64,000 bases of DNA from Haloferax mucosum ATCC BAA-1512 (GTDB taxonomy: Archaea > Halobacteriota > Halobacteria > Halobacteriales > Haloferacaceae). Shown piece by piece: positions 24,845 through 34,537 of this stretch. Every line of letters starts with the position of its first letter. The stretch's first letter is position 1. A program made the translations under genes and the position numbers. The stretch is from the NCBI RefSeq assembly GCF_000337815.1, contig NZ_AOLN01000001.1, positions 186,001 through 250,000 of the forward strand. The letters run 5' to 3'. The notes below the pieces were generated by a model that made no database searches, had not been told where the DNA came from, and saw only the letters and a list, made by a program, of their open reading frames with translations.

Positions 24845-27800
24845 TTAGGCGGCGACCGGAATCGCGTCAGCGTCGATGGATGCGGACGCCGACTCGTTCG
24901 TCGTCGAGTCGTCCGCGCTCGAATTGTCGCCGCCCGATTCCGTCAGGGAGAACTCCTGTTCGTTCCGTTCGAGCGAGACCTGTACGGTGCCGTCTTCAGC
25001 GCCGTTGACGAGGCCTTCCTCGACGGAGACGTTCGTCGCTTGGTAGCTGACGATGGTGTTGTTCCCCGTGAAGGACGTCGGTCCGGAGAAGCTGTAGTCG
25101 TCCACTGCGCGGACACTGACGTTCGTGTACCCGTTGTCGGGACCGTAGTTGTCGTAGCCCGTCGTGGAGTACGGAAGCGTCATGGTGAACTCACCGTTGG
25201 CGTCAACCTGCGCCTGCTGGGTGTAGTTGAACGTCGTTCCCGAGTCGGGGTCGCGCAGCTGGACGCGAGCGGTCACCGTCGAGTTGGCCGGGGCACCGTC
25301 GCCTTCGACCGTCGCGCCGGGGACGCGCTCGAACGTCTTGACCCACGAGGGGTTGCTACCGATGAGACCACGCGGCTGGATGCCGTAGGTGTTGCCGCTC
25401 CGGATGAGCGAGTTCTGGTACGACGCGGAGCGAAGCGCCGAACTGTTCGACGACTTCACGAGGCGGTAGTGTTCGAGGGCGGCGACGCGTTCCTCGGGGA
25501 ACTCGCCGAGACCGCCAATCTGCGAGGTCGTGTCGTTTGCGACGTACGACTTCGCGGCGTCCATGGTCCGGAACGTCTTGACCGGCTGGCCGTCACTCGG
25601 CGTTACCTTGTAGGTGACAGAGCCGTCCTGCGACACGCGCTCTTCCCAGTCAACGACGATTGGCGAGGGCGCGCGAGCACTGCCGTGGTACTTGTAGAGG
25701 CGGACCATCAGGCTCTCGTAGTAGCGCTGGTCTTTGACGTCTGCGGTCGAGGTGATGCGCTCTTGTCCGTTCTGCGTTTGCAGTCCGTAGAGCGTGCTGT
25801 AGAAGTCAGTCGTACTGACGTTCTGTCTGTTGTAGAAGATGGTCGGCGCACCGAACTTCGAGTCGGTCGAAGCCATCTGCCAATCGACCATGACGTAGCG
25901 GGTGTCTTCACCCTCTTCGCTCTGGTCTGCGAGGACGTCGGCGGCTTGCGTCTCGTTCGGCGACAGGAGGAAGTTTGCCGCCCCCTTTGCGCCCTGCTGG
26001 AACGGGTTGGCGTTCGGGATGCGTTCGCCGAGGACCGTAATCCAGTGACCGTAGTCCCACCACGACATGACGCCGTAGGTGCCGTCCGCGTACTCGAAGT
26101 CGTTCGTCGCCTTGTACGTGCCGTAGTACTCCATGTCGTTGGACGCGCCGCCGAACTCACCCTCTTCGGGGGTGTTGTTCTGCATCCAATCGAAGGTGCC
26201 CTGCCACTGGGTGACACCGCCGGGACCGTCCTGTGAGGACTGCAGTGCGTTACTGCTGGTTCCCGCGTTGCCGAGTTGAATCGGCACCATGAGAACCGGT
26301 GTGAGGACGAGGAGCAACGCGATGGCGACGACGGCGACCGTCCCGAGCGAGACGTCGTCGAGGCGGTCCACGTCGGCGAGACCGATAACGTCGAAAGAGA
26401 GAATCTCGCGGAGGAGGTACGCGTTCATCACCGCGACCGTGACTGCGAGATAGTAATTGAAACGAACCTGCGTGAAGGCGGCGGACGTGATGATGGCCGC
26501 CCAGACGAGTACGAAGAGCTGTTCGCTCTCGTAGTCGGCCTGCAACACTGCACCGACGATAAGAGCGGTGACGATGGCGAGGCTGACGAGTGCGGAGTCG
26601 ATGCCGACAGCGGAACCGATTCCGGCGGGGATGGCGGGCAGGAGGAAGATGAGTCCGATGACCGCCAGACTACCGAAGACGTATCCGACTTTTCGGACGT
26701 CGCCGTCTTTGACGAGCGGCTTGCCGACGAGCCAAATCGCACCGACGAGTCCGGTGAAGAACGTGAATCCGTATTCGGACATGATGCGTTCGGCCGCCGT
26801 CATGCCCGTAGACTGGAGCGTGTTTGCCGCGAGGAACGGCTGTGCCTCACCGATCGTTCGCGTCGCCGCACCGGCGCTGAAACCGACGGTACGGAGGAAG
26901 TTCCGTGCGATGCTGTTGAACGCGTCGGGGAGGACGACCGAAACGAGGACGATACCGGCGACCGCCAGTCCGCCGACCGCGACGGGGTAGCCACGGTCGT
27001 CAACGTCGTTGCGCTCCCAGAAGCGAGCCAGTCCGGCGAGGAAGACAGCGCCCAGTGCGATGACGAACGACACGACGGGCTGCAGCAGGCTGAAGCTCGT
27101 CGCGCTGAAGGACATCTCGTGAAGCGGGACGAACATCAGCAGTCCCGCGACGCCGAGCGAGACGGCACCGACGAACGCAACGTGTTCCGGGGACCGACCG
27201 CGGACGTAGTCCGCGACCATCTGTAGGACCAAGAAGAGACCGAAGATACCGACGAGAAGGACGCCCGGAGGCCACGACCACATGTACATGGCGATGGCGA
27301 CGCCGGCGAGCGCCGACCACAGCAGGGTCGAACGCAGTGCGTCGAGGTCCCGGGCGGCGACGAGTTCCCAAACCGGCTTTTCGCGGTTCGCAACCGTGAG
27401 GGCGATCATAATCGCCAGCACGGCGAAGCCCTGGAAGAACGGCTCTGCGATGTTGTGGTCGGCGAAGCCGACGAGACCGCGTCGCAGGAACGTTCCCGGC
27501 AGGAGCGCCAGAATGAGAACGCCGAAGAGACCGCCGAGGCGACCACCGAGGCGGCGACCGATGAGGAACGTCGGAATCGCAACGAGCGTCCCGAAGACCG
27601 CCGGTGCGACGAGAAGCGTCTTCGCAACGAGGTCGGGCGACGGACTCCCGAGACCGACGATGAGAGCGGCGGTCGCAATGATTTGGTCGTAAATCGTCCC
27701 GAACTGTCCGACGCTCGTTCCGAACGGGAAGTAGGTCCACGGGTCGAACGGCATCGTCGAAGGCCAGTTTTGGACCGTGTACGTCACCTCCCGAAGGTGG

Positions 27801-27985
27801 TACCAAGCGTCGTTTCCTGAGAAGAGGACTTCACCACCTCTAATGAAATTACTGTACGACCGAAGGCGAATGGTCAACATACCGACCAGTATCACGAGGA
27901 GGGCGGGTACGTGATACCAGTCTTTGGCGAGTTCGAGGACCGACTTCGCGTCGGAGTCCTCGATTCGCTCAGTGTCTACGCTCAT
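24845..27985 (-). CDS. aglB: Archaeal oligosaccharyltransferase AglB
   Basis: The 1046-residue STT3-family enzyme transfers the dolichol-linked glycan to Asn in N-x-S/T sequons on the outer membrane face. The N-terminal half has about 11-13 membrane helices. The first acidic motif is FSGNDAWYHLREVTYTV (G-N-D), and a TIYDQIIAT loop follows. The catalytic WWDYG motif is in GVMSWWDYGHWITVLGERIP. The C-terminal half is a soluble beta-rich outer domain ending in a Ser/Asp-rich tail. It has its own promoter region (palindromic CATAAGCCTTATG at 28011-28023) separated from the flippase gene upstream. Length and motifs are normal for Haloferax AglB. It anchors one end of the glycosylation locus. Confidence 0.97.
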   Translation of the reverse strand: MSVDTERIEDSDAKSVLELAKDWYHVPALLVILVGMLTIRLRSYSNFIRGGEVLFSGNDAWYHLREVTYTVQNWPSTMPFDPWTYFPFGTSVGQFGTIYDQIIATAALIVGLGSPSPDLVAKTLLVAPAVFGTLVAIPTFLIGRRLGGRLGGLFGVLILALLPGTFLRRGLVGFADHNIAEPFFQGFAVLAIMIALTVANREKPVWELVAARDLDALRSTLLWSALAGVAIAMYMWSWPPGVLLVGIFGLFLVLQMVADYVRGRSPEHVAFVGAVSLGVAGLLMFVPLHEMSFSATSFSLLQPVVSFVIALGAVFLAGLARFWERNDVDDRGYPVAVGGLAVAGIVLVSVVLPDAFNSIARNFLRTVGFSAGAATRTIGEAQPFLAANTLQSTGMTAAERIMSEYGFTFFTGLVGAIWLVGKPLVKDGDVRKVGYVFGSLAVIGLIFLLPAIPAGIGSAVGIDSALVSLAIVTALIVGAVLQADYESEQLFVLVWAAIITSAAFTQVRFNYYLAVTVAVMNAYLLREILSFDVIGLADVDRLDDVSLGTVAVVAIALLLVLTPVLMVPIQLGNAGTSSNALQSSQDGPGGVTQWQGTFDWMQNNTPEEGEFGGASNDMEYYGTYKATNDFEYADGTYGVMSWWDYGHWITVLGERIPNANPFQQGAKGAANFLLSPNETQAADVLADQSEEGEDTRYVMVDWQMASTDSKFGAPTIFYNRQNVSTTDFYSTLYGLQTQNGQERITSTADVKDQRYYESLMVRLYKYHGSARAPSPIVVDWEERVSQDGSVTYKVTPSDGQPVKTFRTMDAAKSYVANDTTSQIGGLGEFPEERVAALEHYRLVKSSNSSALRSASYQNSLIRSGNTYGIQPRGLIGSNPSWVKTFERVPGATVEGDGAPANSTVTARVQLRDPDSGTTFNYTQQAQVDANGEFTMTLPYSTTGYDNYGPDNGYTNVSVRAVDDYSFSGPTSFTGNNTIVSYQATNVSVEEGLVNGAEDGTVQVSLERNEQEFSLTESGGDNSSADDSTTNESASASIDADAIPVAA

Positions 27986-28010
27986 CGCTTCGATGGACTG
28001 GGAAAACGCG

Positions 28011-28042
28011 CATAAGCCTTATGATAGCGACCCTTGCGAGGG
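28011..28042 (-). promoter_or_regulatory. aglB: aglB promoter with two short dyads
   Basis: CATAAG-C-CTTATG (28011-28023) lies about 32 bases before the aglB ATG and contains the likely TATA sequence (CTTAT). CCCT-TGCG-AGGG (28031-28042) lies between it and the flippase stop. The position gives aglB a separate leaderless transcript; the dyads may be operators or chance. Confidence 0.4.
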
Positions 28043-28050
28043 CCGATAAC

Positions 28051-29514
28051 TCACGTACGACCCTCGTAGAGGTCTTTTGCGATCCAAAACACGTCGTTTC
28101 GGATGCTCGAACTCGATACGACGAGAAGCGCGAAGTAAACGACCGCACCGGTTAGAATCACGGCCGTAAGCCGGATAGCACCCGCCGAACCGCCGAGCAC
28201 GGACACGGTTGCCGTGGTTGCGAAGTACATCGCGCTCGCGGCGAACACCTGCGCGCCCACGTCGGTCAAAGACGAGGCGGACGGCCGGTAATTCAGTGTC
28301 GTTGACAGCACGCCGACACACGCGAGGAAACTAATCGTAGTTGTCCACCCGAGGCCCAGCGCGCCGAACCAGACCGTCAGCGGGTAGACGAACGCGACGT
28401 ACGTCCCGATGAGTGCGAGGCTTCCGAGGACGACCGGCCGCGGCCTGTCGATGCCGAGGAAGTAGCTATCGAGCGTTCCGCGGTAGCCGTTGAACAGATT
28501 CGCCAGTGCGAGTGTTGCGATGAGCGCGCTGGCGAGTCCGATTTCACCGACGAACGGAATTCCGACCGTTCCGGGCGAAATTTGGTAGACGGTCCGTAGC
28601 AGGTCGTTTCCGACCACCAACGCCCCCGCGATGAGCGGAATCGAGAACACGCCGCTGTAGGCGACGACGCGGTCGAAGAGCCGATGAACCTGCTCGTGAC
28701 GCTCTTCGGCCGTCAGCCTGGAGAATTCGGGGAACGATACCTTCGAGAGGGCGGCCGAAAACAGCATCGACGACTCCGAGATGGTAAACGAGACGCGGTA
28801 AATCCCCGCCGCGCCCGGGCCGAGAAGCCGGCCGATGACGATGTAGTCGGCCTGTTTGAAAAACTGCCCCGCGAGGGACTGGATGTAGGTGTTCTTGGAG
28901 AAGGTCACAAACGTTACCAGCGTCTCGCGTGTCGGGAGCGCCGGGCGGACTCGGGCGAAGCCGAAGTACGCGACGACGAACGTGAGCAGTTGGCCGAGAA
29001 TCAGCCCCCAGAGGAGACCCAGCACCTCGAACCCGCCGACGACGAACACCGTCTGAATACCCACGATGGCGACGTATCGGCCGTTTTCTAACATCCCACT
29101 GAGAGCGACGCGACCCTCACCTTCGAGAAACGCACCGGTCACTCTGAACAGGCTCCAACTGACGACGCCCAACGGGAGTAACAACGCGGCGTCAACGCCC
29201 AACGTCTCGTTTATCGGGCCGCGGAACAGCACCGACACGATCGCCGAAAGCAGGCCGCCGAGGGCGACGATAAAGAGCGCGGCGGTAAAGTGGCGTGCCT
29301 CGTCGTCACTGCCGCTGACGAACTTTGTGACGGTTACGAAGATGCCGAACCCGAAGGTAGCCCCCATGAGCATCTGAATGCTCTGGAAGATGGCGAACAC
29401 ACCGATGCCTTCGGCACCGAGGACGCGGGCGAAGTATATCGTCCCGAGGAATCCCGCGAGCGTGCCGAGGACGTTGGTGATGAACCGCTTGGAAACCTCG
29501 GCACCGACTTTCAT
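28051..29514 (-). CDS. Polysaccharide-type flippase (AglR-like)
   Basis: The 487-residue protein is a MATE/Wzx-type oligosaccharide exporter with 12-14 helices. It starts MKVGAEVSKRFITNVLGTLA, then GFLGTIYFARVLGAEGIGVF, as in the polysaccharide biosynthesis C-terminal family. In H. volcanii, AglR of this kind contributes to flipping dolichyl phosphate-mannose. Here it is the only flippase in the locus, so it probably moves the lipid-linked glycan to the outer face for AglB. Its start overlaps the stop of the upstream phosphodiesterase-like gene by four bases (ATGA), so the two are translated together. Confidence 0.88.
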   Translation of the reverse strand: MKVGAEVSKRFITNVLGTLAGFLGTIYFARVLGAEGIGVFAIFQSIQMLMGATFGFGIFVTVTKFVSGSDDEARHFTAALFIVALGGLLSAIVSVLFRGPINETLGVDAALLLPLGVVSWSLFRVTGAFLEGEGRVALSGMLENGRYVAIVGIQTVFVVGGFEVLGLLWGLILGQLLTFVVAYFGFARVRPALPTRETLVTFVTFSKNTYIQSLAGQFFKQADYIVIGRLLGPGAAGIYRVSFTISESSMLFSAALSKVSFPEFSRLTAEERHEQVHRLFDRVVAYSGVFSIPLIAGALVVGNDLLRTVYQISPGTVGIPFVGEIGLASALIATLALANLFNGYRGTLDSYFLGIDRPRPVVLGSLALIGTYVAFVYPLTVWFGALGLGWTTTISFLACVGVLSTTLNYRPSASSLTDVGAQVFAASAMYFATTATVSVLGGSAGAIRLTAVILTGAVVYFALLVVSSSSIRNDVFWIAKDLYEGRT

Positions 29515-31058
29515 TCGAGATACCCGAGTTCTCGGAGTCTGTCTTTCACCTCGTCTTCTCCTTCTTCGTCACCCGACAGACCGCCGCCGGTCACGGCGTC
29601 GGACCCTGTGAAGTCGTAGTACGATGGCGACCGAGTCGCGGGCTCCGAGCCGGGTTCGAACACGTCGAGGACGTCCCCGCTCGTGAGTTCGGGAATCTCG
29701 TAGCCGAGCGTGTGGAGAATCGTCGGCGCGACGTCCGTGATGTGTGCGCCTTCGACGGAGCCGGTTCGGAACGACGGGCCTCGCGCGAAGAAAACGCCGT
29801 CGCGGGCGTGTCCGCTCGTATCAACGTCGATGAGTGCCGAATCGGTATCGAGTCGGGACGACGCGTGAATCTCCGGCGTCTCGATTATCATTGCAAGGTC
29901 GGGCGTGTGGGGACCGCCGCGTTCGAGGCGTTTGAACGAGACGTCGAGACCGACGTCAGTCGCGCCCCGTCGGAGCGTCGCTTCCGCCTCGTCGCAAATC
30001 GCGTCCACTTGGGATTCGTCGTCCGAGAGCGCGTACACGAGCGTCGTCTTCTGTCCGACGTCACAGACTGCCTTCGTTCGGTCGAAGTCGATTCGGCCGA
30101 GGTTGATGGCGTTGTCGAGGCTCAGTGTATCCCCGGACGGGAGGCTGTTCACGAAGTCTTCAGGGACGACCTTGCGGGCGAACGAGAGCAAGCCGACCGT
30201 TCCGAGTGCGGTGCTCGCGTAATCCTTCAGCGACCCGAGCGTCGCTTTCGTGCTGTCGCCGGAGTCGGTCAGGTGAATGAACCCGTCGTCGGCGAGTACC
30301 TTGTTCGGCATGAACTTCCCGGTGACTTTCTCGAAGCCGTGGTCGCTCATGATGACGATGTCTTCGTCGTCGTGGGAATCGAGGAACTCGCTGAGACGTT
30401 CGTCAACCCGCTTGTACACCTGCAAGAGAGCGTTGTCGTCCGATACCTCCGTCTCCCAGTAGTGGTGTGCGACGCGGTCTGTCGCACGGATGAGACCGAC
30501 TGCGAGGTCGGGGTCTTCGGATTCGATGAAGTGTTCGAAGCCAGTGAACCGCTTGTCCACCAGTTCGAGGCTCAGATCGACGTAGGCTTGCGACCCCGGA
30601 ACCTTGTCGTTTCGGAGTTTGTACCCATCGACGAGTTCGACGAGTTCGTCCCACTTCTCCGGAGGGTGTGAGTACTCTTCTTTGTACTCCGGCGCGGCGG
30701 CGATAATCGCACCGTCGATAGCCTGCCACGGGTACGACCCGGGGATGTTGAAGACGACGCTTCGTCCGTCTTGGTCGTCTATCGCGTCCCACATCTTGCC
30801 GCGGACGAACTCGTCGTGACTCAAGTCGAGTTCGTTGGTATCGCGGTTGAAGTGGGTAAAACCGTACATATCGAACGATTCGGGGTCTCGCCCGGTGGCG
30901 AATGCGGGCCACGCGGGGACCGTGATTTCGGGGACTGTGCTCTCTAACTCTCCGTGAACACTCTCGTCCAGCAATCTGCTGAACGTCGGAAGGGCACCAG
31001 CCTCTACCCAAGGGCGAATAAGAGAGAAGGTGGCACCGTCGAGGCCGAGGACAATCAT
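29511..31058 (-). CDS. Phosphodiesterase-type alkaline phosphatase superfamily enzyme A
   Basis: The 515-residue protein belongs to the type I phosphodiesterase / nucleotide pyrophosphatase group. Metal-binding D is in MIVLGLDGATFSLI, the nucleophile Thr in EITVPAWPAFATGRDP, and a second metal site in IMSDHGFEKV. It has no signal peptide or membrane helix, so it should act in the cytoplasm. It ends LRELGYLE, a tail shared with five other enzymes of this locus. The start is set at the ATG 31058 directly before the VLGLDG strand and about 30 bases from an AT-rich box near 31085-31092; ATG 31079 is possible. It is coupled to the flippase. The substrate is unknown; a phosphate ester or diphosphate bond on a sugar or lipid carrier is the best guess. 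Confidence 0.82.
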   Translation of the reverse strand: MIVLGLDGATFSLIRPWVEAGALPTFSRLLDESVHGELESTVPEITVPAWPAFATGRDPESFDMYGFTHFNRDTNELDLSHDEFVRGKMWDAIDDQDGRSVVFNIPGSYPWQAIDGAIIAAAPEYKEEYSHPPEKWDELVELVDGYKLRNDKVPGSQAYVDLSLELVDKRFTGFEHFIESEDPDLAVGLIRATDRVAHHYWETEVSDDNALLQVYKRVDERLSEFLDSHDDEDIVIMSDHGFEKVTGKFMPNKVLADDGFIHLTDSGDSTKATLGSLKDYASTALGTVGLLSFARKVVPEDFVNSLPSGDTLSLDNAINLGRIDFDRTKAVCDVGQKTTLVYALSDDESQVDAICDEAEATLRRGATDVGLDVSFKRLERGGPHTPDLAMIIETPEIHASSRLDTDSALIDVDTSGHARDGVFFARGPSFRTGSVEGAHITDVAPTILHTLGYEIPELTSGDVLDVFEPGSEPATRSPSYYDFTGSDAVTGGGLSGDEEGEDEVKDRLRELGYLE

Positions 31059-31169
31059 CGTCCTGTGAGGCGTGTGCATCGCTGAAAAATAGTTCGGTCG
31101 TTAGCGGTTCAGTCACAGGACGCCCGTACACGCCGTTTACGGCCGATTACAACGGGCAACCAGACTCGG

Positions 31170-32774
31170 CTATTCGAGGTAGCCGAGGTCCGCGAGTCGT
31201 TCTTCGACCGACTCGTCGTCGGTCTGCATCCGCGCTTCGACTTCGAACTCGGGGTACGACTTGGGTTCGACTCCCTCGACCGCCGGGAGCGTCGTGCCGT
31301 CCATCTCCTCGTCAGGCGCGATGCCGAACGTCGAGAGCACCGTCGGCGCGACGTCGAACAAGTGCGCATCCGAGAGGTCAGCGGCTGTGTCAACCCCGTC
31401 GCCAGCGACGGCGACGATACCATCAGGTTTGTGATTCCACGGCTCTGGCGCGCCGAACGCGTCGCCGATGTGGACCGAAAGCGAGTTTTCGAAGTCGCGT
31501 GGGACACACAGAATATCGACCGCGTCGTCCGCGTACGGGCCGTGAATATACGTCTCGCGCGGGACGACCTCGTCGAAGACGGGGCGTCCCTCGGGGTCGG
31601 TCAGCGCGTCGAGTACCGAGATGATGTCGTCTCTGACGGACTCGTACTCCGATTCGGGGATGACGCCCGCGGGGTCGCGTCCGTCCACGTTCAGTCGAAC
31701 GCCGAGTTCCGACCCCGACCGGAGATAGCCGCTCGACGACTCGAACGAGACACTCTCGCTGGCGGCGAAGACCGCGCCGACGGGGACGTGTTTCCCGACG
31801 AACTCGGCGAGACCGAGGCGGTCGAGGATGGCTTTTCCGCGTTGGTAGGTCAGGCCGCCCTTGGCGGCGACGACGGCGAGGCGTTCGAGAAGCGTCGGGC
31901 CGTCTGCTTCGCCGTCGCCGTCAACCAGTCGTTCGTCTTTGATCTGGAACCACGAGGGAACGCCGCGACCGTCTGTGGAGGTGTTCAGAAAGCCTTCCTG
32001 TCGAAGGACCTCGTTGACGCGGACCTCGTGGCCGTCGTACTCGCCCATGCCGTGGTCGGACGCGACGACGACCACGTCGGGGTCGCAGGCCGACAGAATC
32101 TCGCCGAGTTGCTCGTCAACGGTTTCGTAGACCTCGCGGGCTTTGTCCAACTCGCCGGGAAAGTCGTGAAACACGGCGTCGGTCTTCTGGAACTGGACGA
32201 ACCCGAAGTCGGGGTCGAAGCGGTCTGCGAGGTAGCGGAACGTCTCCCCGCGGAGTTCCGTGAGTCGGAGGTACTCGCGGAATTTTGCGTCGTCATCGAC
32301 GCGTTCGTCGGTTTCGCGTTCGGCGTAGACGCGGTACTCGCCGACCGCCTCGCGGATGTCGTCGAGGATTCCTTCTGGGTGGCAGTCGGGTTCGTCGGGG
32401 GCGAGATAGCCCGGAACGACGGCACCGTCGATATGCCGCGGCGGGTGCGTGACGGGGGCGTTGACGACGACACTCGACAGGTCGTTCTCGTCGAGGTAGT
32501 CCCACATCGTTCGGGCCTTCACGTCCGAGCCATTGACCACGTCCCAGTCGTAGCCGTCGAACGCGAGGAAATCAAACACTCCGTGTTTGCCGGGATTCTT
32601 CCCGGTGTACAGCGACGGCCACGCGCTCGCGGTCCATGGAGGGATTTGGGACCGGAGTGGGCCAGTCGCCGCGTCCTCGAAGAGAGATGCAAGATTCGGC
32701 AGTGCGCCGTCCTCGAAGAGTGGATCGAGGACCGGCGCACAGGCCGCGTCGAGGCCAACGAGTAGCGTGCGCAT
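31170..32774 (-). CDS. Phosphodiesterase-type alkaline phosphatase superfamily enzyme B
   Basis: The 534-residue protein has the same fold signals as its neighbour: MRTLLVGLDAACAPVLDPL (first metal Asp), nucleophile Thr in PPWTASAWPSLYTGKNPGKH, and VVVASDHGMGEYDGHEV (second metal site). It ends VEERLADLGYLE. No export signal is present. The ATG at 32774 is chosen because a TATA-like TATGTAAAAAT (32795-32805, read on the minus strand) is centred 26 bases upstream; longer in-frame starts would put that box inside the gene. The NPGKHGVFDFLAF segment after the nucleophile is shared with the enzyme at 35597. The substrate is unknown; the context is N-glycan assembly. Confidence 0.82.
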   Translation of the reverse strand: MRTLLVGLDAACAPVLDPLFEDGALPNLASLFEDAATGPLRSQIPPWTASAWPSLYTGKNPGKHGVFDFLAFDGYDWDVVNGSDVKARTMWDYLDENDLSSVVVNAPVTHPPRHIDGAVVPGYLAPDEPDCHPEGILDDIREAVGEYRVYAERETDERVDDDAKFREYLRLTELRGETFRYLADRFDPDFGFVQFQKTDAVFHDFPGELDKAREVYETVDEQLGEILSACDPDVVVVASDHGMGEYDGHEVRVNEVLRQEGFLNTSTDGRGVPSWFQIKDERLVDGDGEADGPTLLERLAVVAAKGGLTYQRGKAILDRLGLAEFVGKHVPVGAVFAASESVSFESSSGYLRSGSELGVRLNVDGRDPAGVIPESEYESVRDDIISVLDALTDPEGRPVFDEVVPRETYIHGPYADDAVDILCVPRDFENSLSVHIGDAFGAPEPWNHKPDGIVAVAGDGVDTAADLSDAHLFDVAPTVLSTFGIAPDEEMDGTTLPAVEGVEPKSYPEFEVEARMQTDDESVEERLADLGYLE

Positions 32775-32858
32775 ACTGGCGACGACGACCATAGTATGTA
32801 AAAATCTCCCGTTCGGGTGACCGGACACGACGGTTCGACCCGACCGCCCGCACTCTCG

Positions 32859-34319
32859 TCAGCCGAGATAGCCCAGTTCGCGGAGGTTCCGCTCGACCGC
32901 GTCGCTGAACTCTCGGTCACCGCCGTCGTCCCCGCCGAACCCGTCGCCGAGGGTGTCAACGAGACGGTCTCGAAGCGACTCGACGAGTTCGGGGTCGGGG
33001 TCAGAGACGACCGTCTCGCCCGGCAGTTCGTAGAGCGCTTCACTCCCGTCCGAACGAATTTCGAATCGGTAGTCGGTCGTTCGGATGCTCTTTCGTCCCA
33101 GTTCGAGCGCGGTAACCGTCTCCGCTGAGACGTCGTCTGCGGCCGCGAGTTCGCGCTCGTCGGTCGGCGCGCGCTCACCGAACACGACGTCGCGCGCCTC
33201 GTCGCCGAAGAGGTCGATACCGGAGGTCGGCGGGCACTCGACATCACAGCACCCACACACGGTTGCGAACACGTCTGCGAGCGAGACCAAGTCCTCGCGG
33301 GTCTCGCCCGACGGGACACCCGGCCCAGAGATGAGAAGTGGGACGTGTAGAACCTCGTCGTACAGGAAGTCGCCATGACTCAATCCACCGTGTTCTCCGA
33401 AGTACTCGCCGTGGTCACTCGTGAGAATCAAGACGGTGTCGTCCAGTTTCCCCTGCGCTTCGAGCCAATCGAGGACACGGCCCACCTGGTCGTCGAGGTA
33501 CCGGACTGAGGCGTCGTACCATTGCTCGACGATGCCGAGTTCGCTGTCGGTGACGTACGAGCGGTCGTCTAAATAGCGCAATCGGATGTCTTGGATGTGT
33601 TCGCCGTCAGCGACGCCGAACACACGGTCTTCTCGAACGTCGTCGCGGTCGAGGCTCCCGCTCGTCGTGAACTCTTCGAGAATCGGGAGTCGAGGTCGAG
33701 ACAGTTCCGGTGTCTCCGCTTCCTTGTACGGACGCGGCGGGTCGTACGGGGCGTGGACGGTCGTGAGGTTCATCATCCCGAAGAACGGATTCGTCGTCTC
33801 CGCGAGACCCTCTTGGAACTTCTCGATTCGAAGCTCGTTGTAGTAGTCGTTGCCGCGGGTCAGTATCCGAATAAAGTCGCGCCGAATCGCGGGGTCGGTG
33901 AGGAGTTGTTTGAACCACGCCGCAGATGGCCGTTTAGCAACTGCCTCGTACGCCTCGTAGTACCAATCGAATCCGCGGTCGAGTCCCGTCGCCGACGCCA
34001 TCTTCGCCGGACCCGGGACGCCAACGGTGTCGTAACCGTTGTCTCGAAGCACCTCCGCGAGAAGCGGCACGCTCTCGTCCATCCACGGCATGCCGCCAGT
34101 AAATCCGGTTTCCGACGGCCATCGCCCGGAAAAGAGTGTTCCGTGTGCGGGGGGCGTCCACGGCCCGGCGGAGAACGCGTTTTCGAAGCGGACTCCCTCT
34201 TCTGCGACGCGGTCGATATTCGGCGTCTCGACGGCGTCGTCACTGTAACACGAGAGTGCATCGACTCGGAGCGTATCAAAGATGAGGAGAACTACGTTAG
34301 GGTGACGGGGAGAGACCAT
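32859..34319 (-). CDS. Sulfatase-fold enzyme with Thr in place of formylglycine Cys
   Basis: The 486-residue protein has the sulfatase (PF00884-type) fold: VVLLIFDTLRVDALSCY with the metal Asp pair, and LTSDHGEYFGEHGGLSHGDF with the second metal site. In true sulfatases the nucleophile motif is Cys/Ser-x-Pro-x-Arg. Here the aligned segment is AGPWTPPAHGTLFSGRWP, with Thr and no Arg. It is therefore unlikely to be a formylglycine sulfatase and more like phospho-transferring members such as phosphoglycerol transferases. There is no signal peptide. It ends NLRELGYLG. Minus-strand AACTTATCATT around 34343-34353 gives a TATA box about 29 bases before the ATG. It is divergent from the glycosyltransferase at 34538. 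Confidence 0.82.
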   Translation of the reverse strand: MVSPRHPNVVLLIFDTLRVDALSCYSDDAVETPNIDRVAEEGVRFENAFSAGPWTPPAHGTLFSGRWPSETGFTGGMPWMDESVPLLAEVLRDNGYDTVGVPGPAKMASATGLDRGFDWYYEAYEAVAKRPSAAWFKQLLTDPAIRRDFIRILTRGNDYYNELRIEKFQEGLAETTNPFFGMMNLTTVHAPYDPPRPYKEAETPELSRPRLPILEEFTTSGSLDRDDVREDRVFGVADGEHIQDIRLRYLDDRSYVTDSELGIVEQWYDASVRYLDDQVGRVLDWLEAQGKLDDTVLILTSDHGEYFGEHGGLSHGDFLYDEVLHVPLLISGPGVPSGETREDLVSLADVFATVCGCCDVECPPTSGIDLFGDEARDVVFGERAPTDERELAAADDVSAETVTALELGRKSIRTTDYRFEIRSDGSEALYELPGETVVSDPDPELVESLRDRLVDTLGDGFGGDDGGDREFSDAVERNLRELGYLG

Positions 34320-34500
34320 ATCGGGCGGTTCGTTCTCCTCAATGATAAGTTGAAATGTCTGTCAACAACGGTGAGGGTAGCTACCATGGTGAGGGGACGA
34401 GTTCGCACGACTGGACGCCCCCCCAACCAGTCAGTCCCGGTTACGAATGTGTCCGTCTCACTGACTTCTTCGATGCGGCTGTCCCCCGTACGTCCGCTTC

Positions 34501-34510
34501 CTTTTTATCC
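34501..34510 (+). promoter_or_regulatory. TATA box fixing the glycosyltransferase start at 34538
   Basis: CTTTTTATCC is centred 32 bases before ATG 34538 and lies inside the longer open frame that begins at 34355. It therefore supports the shorter protein. Confidence 0.5.
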
Positions 34511-34537
34511 GATGCCGCGACTCGTTCAGGATATACT

